Origin: Hygrocybe punicea
Lineage: Eukaryota; Basidiomycota; Agaricomycetes; Agaricales; Hygrophoraceae
DNA: 64,000 nt
NCBI GenBank assembly: GCA_963556145.1
Contig: OY744471.1
Span: 4,333,590-4,397,589 of the forward strand
Direction of reading: 5' to 3'
Shown piece by piece: positions 57,734 through 64,000 of the stretch (within the stretch, counting starts at the first letter, position 1; each line of letters begins with the position of its first letter). The notes under the pieces are model-generated. The model did not search any database, was not told the origin of the DNA, and saw only the letters and a program-made list of their open reading frames with translations. A program made the translations under genes and the position numbers.

Positions 57734-57939
57734 CAATTGCCTTTCTTGGATATTTGGTTTCCATATTCATACCCCATGCCCACCAATATCCTCCCTGATG
57801 ATCTGACGACATTCCTCATCTGCATGCATGCCCTGTACAATCCTCGATCACAGGACATTTCACTGTTCCCTCCAATCCGACCATAGCCGAAGCACATACC
57901 TTCCGACTTCGACCACAGACCATACGACTTCCCAATACA

Positions 57940-58248
57940 GTGAACCAACCCCTATCATTTATTGTTCACACAACATTGCTTCAATGCAGTACCCAACATC
58001 TTATTCCCACAGCTTGTCACTCATGCCATGACTTGAAACCTGGACCCACATTCATTTATCCTTTTCCATCCGTAACCTTGATACTGCCCACACTCGTTTA
58101 CAACAATACCCTTTCTTGGACAAATACTGACATCAGGTGGACCACATTGTTCTGCACACAGGACAAGACATCACCCCTCGATACATCATCGACACACACA
58201 TCGTCATCCGGTACAGCTGATGCTGTTTGCATGTCTGACCTCGACTAG
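57940..58248 (+). CDS. LTR-internal ORF, 102 codons (copy C)
   Basis: MNQPLSFIVHTTLLQC start, TACHSCHD and YNNTLSWTNTDIRW in the middle, MSDLD end. Same length as its partner in copy B (23029-23337). No recognised domain. Confidence 0.35.
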   Translation: MNQPLSFIVHTTLLQCSTQHLIPTACHSCHDLKPGPTFIYPFPSVTLILPTLVYNNTLSWTNTDIRWTTLFCTQDKTSPLDTSSTHTSSSGTADAVCMSDLD

Positions 58249-58917
58249 CCCACCGTCTTAGTTGGTTTTTCCTCCATACATTCCTTTATTTTCTTTCATA
58301 CCAACCTTGCCGCTATATCCACACTACCTCAAGACACTCCCTTCACCAATCCCACACTGGACGATACCCCTCTTCAACCCGACCGTGCATCGCACTTGCC
58401 AGACTGCGCATTTGCCCATTACAGCAAGTGTAGACCCTGAATAGGCAATTCTGCGCATCACATGATCCAATGACAAATCATCCGAGTCATCCGGACCTCT
58501 TCTATCCTCAATGACACCCGGGCCTCCAGTTGGATCGCGAGAACATCAACATGAGGATGCCTCATGTACGCCTCATGGTGAACATATGGTGTAGTTGGAC
58601 ATGTTGTAGCTTCATGGTTGGATTCCCATTTACCTCCTCTCAAGTCCATTCACTATATCTACTGTCCTTGTTGTTGGTTCGGACTTTTTCTTCTTTCTCT
58701 TCCTTACGTTTAGTCTGGTTCTTGGGGCAGACTCATCTTGTTTTGGGTAACCCCCACGGCTCGCAATGACATTAGACCTTGACCCTCCCCTTGTAGCAGT
58801 GTTGTCTTAGCTGTAAGCAACAATAAAACTGCTCTTCTCTCCTCTGGAAACTGCCTCCCAGTTAAGTTGATTGTTGCCGGAGCCCGCTGCAGAAGTGATC
58901 CGTAACAGTTGTCCATT

Positions 58918-59017
58918 NNNNNNNNNNNNNNNNNNNNNNNNNNNNNNNNNNNNNNNNNNNNNNNNNNNNNNNNNNNNNNNNNNNNNNNNNNNNNNNNNNN
59001 NNNNNNNNNNNNNNNNN
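58918..59017. other. Assembly gap (100 N)
   Basis: A run of exactly 100 Ns, a conventional gap of unknown size, six bases past the target duplication of the solo LTR. Confidence 0.99.
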
Positions 59018-59699
59018 CAGATATGGGTACAGATACCATTTTTGGTATCCGCCGACCCATGTATCCATATCCAGCGATCCGTGGTCCCTATTTGGGCAGT
59101 GTCATGGTACCCACATCACACATCAACATCACAAACTAGCATGACCATACCATCACCCATTGTAGAGACCCGATGTCTCCCTGAGCCTGTATCGTCGATA
59201 TCTCACGAATCTGGACGAACCCGACACCTCCAAATGACTCCCATTCCAACCTGACGTAACCTGATGTGACGTGACCCAATGTGACCAATGTGACCCGACA
59301 TATGCCGCTTTGTCACAGCTGCTTTCAGACCAAATCTGGCAGCCTCAGAAGCCCCAGCATTCTAATTATAGGAGACGGATCTCATCGGTGTTATGTGAAT
59401 GTTTGTTTCACCAAGAATTACCGGAGTTGACTTTGTTCAGGTACCTTCTTGTTGTTCGTGGGTTTTTAATATTTAAATAACCTATCAGGAAGGGGTTTGT
59501 GGGTATATGTACTATATGAATCAATAGAATGTAATAGTGAGGTCTCTTCAATTAAGAATTGAGACTTTGAGTAGGTATGAATAGCAATTGGGTGTGTGAT
59601 GTACTGAAAATACTAATATTCACTACTGGAATATAAAAATATGAACTAATGAATACTGATAACAATATTCACCAGTTGAATATGGACAGTTTTGGCTAC
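59018..59699. other. Unassigned region
   Basis: No gene. TGATGTGACGTGACCCAATGTGACC-type short repeats occur at 59255-59300. Confidence 0.4.
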
Positions 59700-60794
59700 A
59701 GGGCCTATTCAATCAAGAGTATCTCTGGGTATTATAATATCTGACTTAAATCCGAAGCTTCAAACGCACATTGGCTACTAGTTCAGGGATATCTTTAATA
59801 CCTTTTGAATACTCTGTTTTGTTTAGGATGAAACCTTAACCTTAGACGTGTATCTATTTAGGATGAAACCTTAACCTTAGAAATGTATCTAGCTGACTAA
59901 TGCTGACTAATGAATTGATTGAACTGAGTGAACTGGGTGAATTCTCCTTGATGACAAGGGGAACTCAGAGAATGATAGAATAAGAGTGAACTAGACTGGA
60001 TTGCAAGCACTAGCTACTACAATGAGTAACTACTAGTACTAAGAGAATGAGGGATCACACTGTGTGAACCCAACTGAGAGTGACTACTGAGTGGTGAGGG
60101 GGGAAATCCTACTGACTACTGGAATTTGGGGGCCCTATTTATACTGTTGGAGAACAATGGGGGACTGAGAACAATGGGAAAGTGAGAACAATAGGACTGA
60201 GTCATGAGAACAATGGATGGCATCAAAGAGGCTGTGAACAATGGGCTCTATCTCCATTTGGACTGTTTAGAACAATAGACTGCTCAGAACAATAGACCAT
60301 TGTCTTTATGTAAGCAGAATATCACAATCACTCTCTGATGCATCCTATCTTATCATTATCTTATCATCCTCTTGTTCACATCTTATCTAATCATTTCCCA
60401 TTATCTAGCTGAGCCGCTTTTGATCAATACAAGTAAACAAGATTTGTAATCAATCCATTATTGCTAATATAGGTAACAATGCTAGTTGGGCTTGTCTCCT
60501 TGCACGCGCAATACAGAGAAATATATAATAAATACTAATGAGTGGGGGATGTGCCTCTGTGCACCATACATAAACGGCTAGGTCTGGGCATTACTAGTGA
60601 AGCCATAATAAATGATATAAAGGTAAGCATATATGCTATTTGTGTCTGTTCACTAGCATGCGTAATGTGGAAAGGCATAGAATGGGTACTAATGAGTGTA
60701 GGTGTGCATCCATAGTGTTGCACTTAAATATCTAAGTCCGTGGTCCGATGGTAAACCCATGACATTACACCCAAAAACACTTGGGGTCATGACA
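59700..60794 (-). repeat. 3' LTR of the terminal Gypsy element (inner end approximate)
   Basis: On the minus strand it starts TGTCATGACCCC at 60794. A TATA box (AGTATAAATAGGG, complement 60131-60150) lies about 650 bp in. A duplicated GGATGAAACCTTAACCTTAGA block is at 59826-59885, and two related ACTAATGAGTG-containing units are at 60505-60600 and 60655-60745. The 3' limit is not fixed because the partner LTR is outside the window. Confidence 0.55.
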
Positions 60795-60881
60795 TCCGCA
60801 CAACACAATTAAATCAACTGTCCCCAGTTGAAACCAAAAGAAAACAACTTTTTAATCTGAGAAGAAGCTTTTACATTATTA

Positions 60882-61454
60882 CTATTCTTTTAACTTCTTC
60901 TTCATCTTTCCAAAGAATTCCTCCCAATCTTGTACATCAACTCCTTCTGCCTTTAACCGATCCATATTCTTCTTCGTAGCATTTAGTAGCGCCTTGAGGT
61001 GGTACTTAGGGCGAGTGCGCTTCTTTTGTAGCGGCTTAGGAAGTAATGCCGGAATTGCAGGGCGTTCGAAACGATTGCGGCGAGAGGAAGTTGGGTGGTT
61101 ACGATTTGTGGAAAATGAAGGAGGCGATTCGAGCCATTCTCTAAACTCCGGGTCTAAGGGTACAGATTGCGAAGGGACGGTGGCGGGTGGCATAGGAAAG
61201 TTGGGAAGACTATCCATGAAAAAGTCGAAATCGTCTGGCGGCGGACAGTCAACACCTCGTACGTTCACAGATTCGAAATCGATGTATTCGTCAGATTCCG
61301 AAGGGGGTAGCGGTGGTGTCTGAGCGGGACTAGTTGGTTTGGTAAAAAAGTCCGTATCGTATTCGGTGGGAGTATCGAATAAGCGTGATAAATCGAGACG
61401 GCGTAGAGGAATATCCATAGATGGAGAAGGTGAAGGACTGGAGTATGATGTCAT
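60882..61454 (-). CDS. Last ORF before the 3' LTR of the terminal Gypsy element
   Basis: ATG at complement 61454 (MTSYSSPSPSPSMDIPLRRL), 190 codons. The frame is open from 61610 without another ATG. The N-terminal half is acidic and Pro-rich (PPLPPSESDEYIDFESVNVR, DDFDFFMDSLPNFPMPPATV); the C-terminal third is basic (RFERPAIPALLPKPLQKKR, PKYHLKALLNATKKNMDRLK) and ends in a helix with DWEEFFGKMKKKLKE. It occupies the same slot as the last ORF of the 24-31 kb element, with the same acidic-then-basic plan but no obvious sequence similarity. Function unknown. Confidence 0.55.
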   Translation of the reverse strand: MTSYSSPSPSPSMDIPLRRLDLSRLFDTPTEYDTDFFTKPTSPAQTPPLPPSESDEYIDFESVNVRGVDCPPPDDFDFFMDSLPNFPMPPATVPSQSVPLDPEFREWLESPPSFSTNRNHPTSSRRNRFERPAIPALLPKPLQKKRTRPKYHLKALLNATKKNMDRLKAEGVDVQDWEEFFGKMKKKLKE

Positions 61455-62731
61455 AGTATGATATGGATTACGGTATATGGGCGTCTGGTAGTGCTGAAGC
61501 GCTGAGCGGAATAGCGGTGCAGTTGATGTAACAGGAGACGTTAAGGGAAAATATTTGTGGGGGAACCGGAATGGTGGGTCAAGCAATACTAATGTGGGAC
61601 ATTGTGTCACAATAGGTCCCTGTGGGTCCAGAACTAAACTAGCCCTGGCCTTGCTATATTGGGATGATGTATTTCAAATTCGATTTAAGGTTGTATGATT
61701 GATCAAATCGGGATTTTACCATTCCCTTGGTTCTTCAGGGTCTTGAAGCTGTATCGGGTACAGATCTGCAATAGTACCAATGCTTATTTGGTCTAGACCG
61801 TTTACTCAGGTCACATGAGAAAACATGTGCCGGTCACGTGTTTTCCAGGGTCATAGCTGTACATTTGCACGATCCGTCTTTTCTTTCCTCTAGTCTGCCA
61901 CTATGGTTCTGTAGTGCTCCACTCCTTTTTCTTGCTATGCCACTATGCAATAAATTGTAAAAAAAATCTATCCGACGCTATGAATGGTCACTCCATCTTC
62001 CCTTCAAGAAAAACTCAAGAAAAACCAAACCGCTAAGTAACTTCTTATATTTATATTCAATTTTCACCATTACTGAATAATTGGCATGTAGATAAGACGG
62101 TCTAAATCTAGCCGTTCCTTACTACTATCTGCTGCAATCGTTTGACAACGAATTCGTCTGGAGGATGGACGGGCCGGGGGTGATGTTGAGCATCACTCCG
62201 TTTCAACTAGGGGCGAGCGCTATATTTTTCGGGTGGGACTCAGTTGCTGGACTACTGGGAGTGGAGGGTCACCGGTCGTTCGTCCATTTCTTTATCTTTC
62301 TATTCATACACCAGTTGTATTTCCTTTTATTCTATTTTCTATTTCATTATGTCTTGTCATTTCATTTCGTTTCGTTTCGTTTCGTTTCGTTTCGTTACGT
62401 TTCGTTATGTCTTTTATATATATTATCATTGTATTCATATAATGGGTCCGTCAACTATTAGATGAGAGGGGTTGTATTATCACTTTGTAGCGTTATATAT
62501 ATTTTCTTTGCATGTCTGACTTAAAAATGACCAGCAAATCATAAAACAAATAAAATTTATCCAATCAGTTTAGATAGCATAAAAAAAGGGTGCGTGACGG
62601 GAAATCATGTGCATAGGTAAAAATAGCGGCCAATAAAAATGCATGGGGCATAGAAAAAGAGGGTGTGCAGCGGGAAATCACATGAGGGATAGGGGTCTTG
62701 GATATAACTGAATATTCAGTCACCAAAGGTG
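61455..62731. other. Spacer between pol and last ORF, with TTTCG microsatellite
   Basis: No supported gene. A (TTTCG)n run is at 62365-62408. Two copies of a GGGTG(C/T)G..CGGGAAATCA(T/C) block lie at 62587-62612 and 62662-62687. Confidence 0.5.
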
Positions 62732-64000
62732 CTAGAATATCGGAATCAATGCAGAAAAAGGAAATTCTTGAATGAATGAGTGTGGGGCTATACAATAGCG
62801 GTGAGGAATAATGGTATTGTATCTTTTCTGGAGTAAATCTGCAGATAGTGGCACTGGTAACTGATGAAGATGATATATAGGATAACCATATTTTGACAAC
62901 TTTAAACCTGCATCAAAGTCATCATTGCCAAGACCTGAGGGGTCATTGACTTCTCCTGGTATTTTTACTGAACCAACTGTAATGACACCTGTAATGGAAC
63001 TGATTGGCGTTGTTTCATAAAGCCACATGTGACAGACAGTGGCTGGAACTTGATATTTTCTAAATTCAAAATTCTTTGTGCGTGATGCAATGTGTGCAGC
63101 AAATTCTGGCTTGATGGCAAGAATAATATCTGTGATGTCTCCTGATTTAAGAGATATTAACTGATTTACTGAGCAATCCTCTACTTCAGCAGCTTCATCT
63201 TCCTGGTCTGCTATTTCATAAAGGATAGGGTCAGTTCGATAAATGTATGGTAAAATCCGAAATGCTGCATAATGCTCAGCATGCACAGCACCATCTAATT
63301 CTTTTAAAACATAAGTTCCTCTTCTTGTTTGTCTGACAACTTCATATGGGCCAAGGTAACGAGGGTCTGTCTTGAATTTTCCTATAGTCATCTCCAAACG
63401 ACTATTATATACTAGAACTAGTTCTCCTGGCTGATAATCACGTTTTTGCAATCGTCTATGAAATCTCTGATCAAATTGCAATTTAGATATGAAGCGAGCC
63501 TGTTTAAGCACAGCTGCTGCTTTATCAATATCTTCTTGATGTCTTCCAAGCTGACGTATGCGGAGTGCTAACAAATCTGATGTAGAAAGTCCTGAGCAAA
63601 AACCTTCAACCATAAATGTGGCTTCTGTTAGGTCAAAGGGAAGTATAGGATGAGTGCCATGGAGTAGATAATAAGGTGAGTATCCAGTAACACTGCTGAC
63701 TGTAATTCGGTCTGCAAATGATGCTAACTCTACGTGCTTGTGCCAATTCTTGATTTTTCCAGTCTTATCTTTTTCACAGGACTTGACTATGGCTTCACGT
63801 AGAGTAAAATGTCCTCTTTCTATTACACCATTTGCATGCTTATTGTAGGGTGATATGCGAACCTGAGGAATTCCTAGTCTTCTAAGCAGAGACTCAAATG
63901 CTCCTTTGACTTCTCCTCCATTATCAGTAACTACATGTTCAATGGCACCATAGCGACAATAGATCTGTTCCCAGAAGAATTTTGCTAAGTTGTGTGAATT
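62732..64000 (-). CDS. pol: Gypsy pol, C-terminal part: integrase plus ASCH-like domain (partial)
   Basis: Runs off the window edge, so the 5' part is missing. Integrase core: HVVTDNGGEVKGAFESLLRR, then RISPYNKHANGVIERGH with the catalytic Asp and Glu, then VTGYSPYYLLHGTHPILPFD. The C-terminal integrase region has DYQPGELVLVYNSRLEM and YLGPYEVVRQTRRGTYVLKE. No chromodomain. The final 135 residues match the ASCH-like tail of the other Gypsy: SRTKNFEFRKYQV, LYETTPISSIT, GLGNDDF, YGYPIYHLHQLPVP, PHRYCIAPHSF. No internal stop in the visible 423 codons, so this copy may be younger or intact. Confidence 0.88.
   Translation of the reverse strand, partial: NSHNLAKFFWEQIYCRYGAIEHVVTDNGGEVKGAFESLLRRLGIPQVRISPYNKHANGVIERGHFTLREAIVKSCEKDKTGKIKNWHKHVELASFADRITVSSVTGYSPYYLLHGTHPILPFDLTEATFMVEGFCSGLSTSDLLALRIRQLGRHQEDIDKAAAVLKQARFISKLQFDQRFHRRLQKRDYQPGELVLVYNSRLEMTIGKFKTDPRYLGPYEVVRQTRRGTYVLKELDGAVHAEHYAAFRILPYIYRTDPILYEIADQEDEAAEVEDCSVNQLISLKSGDITDIILAIKPEFAAHIASRTKNFEFRKYQVPATVCHMWLYETTPISSITGVITVGSVKIPGEVNDPSGLGNDDFDAGLKLSKYGYPIYHLHQLPVPLSADLLQKRYNTIIPHRYCIAPHSFIQEFPFSALIPIF

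Larger units (their letters stand above)
57259..58912 (+). mobile_element. Solo LTR, copy C (1644 bp)
   Basis: 57264-58907, TGTTACATTTCC to GATCCGTAACA, flanked by GTTGT on both sides (57259-57263 and 58908-58912). It matches copy B (22367-24034) in reverse. The complete duplication shows a single LTR left after recombination. The end block TTGTTGCCGGAGCCCGCT resembles the LTR of the Gypsy at 24-31 kb. Confidence 0.85.

Overview
This window looks like transposon-packed DNA from a mushroom-forming basidiomycete (Agaricomycete). The evidence is short GT..AG introns and element families typical of that group: Plavaka-type and pogo/Tigger-like DNA transposons, hAT elements, chromodomain Gypsy elements and a Tad1-like LINE. 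The species is not identifiable by eye. Only three loci, all between 46.9 and 54.9 kb, look like possible host genes. No tRNA, rRNA, CRISPR array or bacterial-type operon was seen.

Layout. 0-2.1 kb: decayed pogo/Tigger transposase (-), split by a 713-bp foldback element. 3.2-4.5 kb: inverted-repeat-bounded segment holding a solo-LTR candidate. 4.5-11.0 kb: complete LINE with 12-bp target duplication and A-rich tail. 11.8-15.4 kb: four more TA-flanked foldback or MITE elements around a fragment resembling the RNA polymerase III factor BRF1. 17.3-20.9 kb: degraded 1.6-kb-type LTR, then a 45-bp minisatellite split by a hAT MITE. 22.4-32 kb: a full-length Gypsy element (24161-31294, 5-bp target duplication GTAAG) inserted into the 3' end of an older minus-strand Gypsy-type element whose LTR lies at 22367-24034. 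32.7-37.3 kb: Plavaka transposase (-) interrupted by a hAT MITE. 37.9-42.4 kb: multi-exon degraded gene of a repeat-associated family (+). 43.0-45.0 kb: shortened hAT transposon. 47.1-48.9 kb: vWA-domain gene (-), divergent from a 79-aa gene (+) that resembles its C-terminal extension. 50.4-54.9 kb: gene for a roughly 1,490-aa repeat protein. 57.3-58.9 kb: solo LTR next to a 100-bp assembly gap. 59.7-64 kb: 3' half of another Gypsy element (-).

Two themes run through the window. (1) Nearly every premature stop in the elements is a TGA where an arginine codon is expected. The two LTRs of the full Gypsy differ at 16 positions, 13 of them C/T or G/A changes at CpG. A 93-bp tandem duplication at 40.9-41.1 kb shows CGA in one unit and TGA in the other. 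This points to deamination of methylated CpG as the main cause of decay. (2) Two unlike Gypsy polyproteins (24-31 kb and 62.7-64 kb) both end in a domain resembling the ASCH/PUA-like RNA-binding fold, and each is followed by a further ORF just before the 3' LTR. In two elements that last ORF runs into the LTR itself. This accessory module is the best candidate here for something undescribed.

How the parts relate. The insertions give a partial order. The Gypsy at 24-31 kb landed in an older element's last ORF, and the flanking pieces still read as one frame when the insert is skipped. The LINE landed at the end of an inverted-repeat element. hAT MITEs landed in the Plavaka gene and in the minisatellite. 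MITEs split the BRF1-like fragment.
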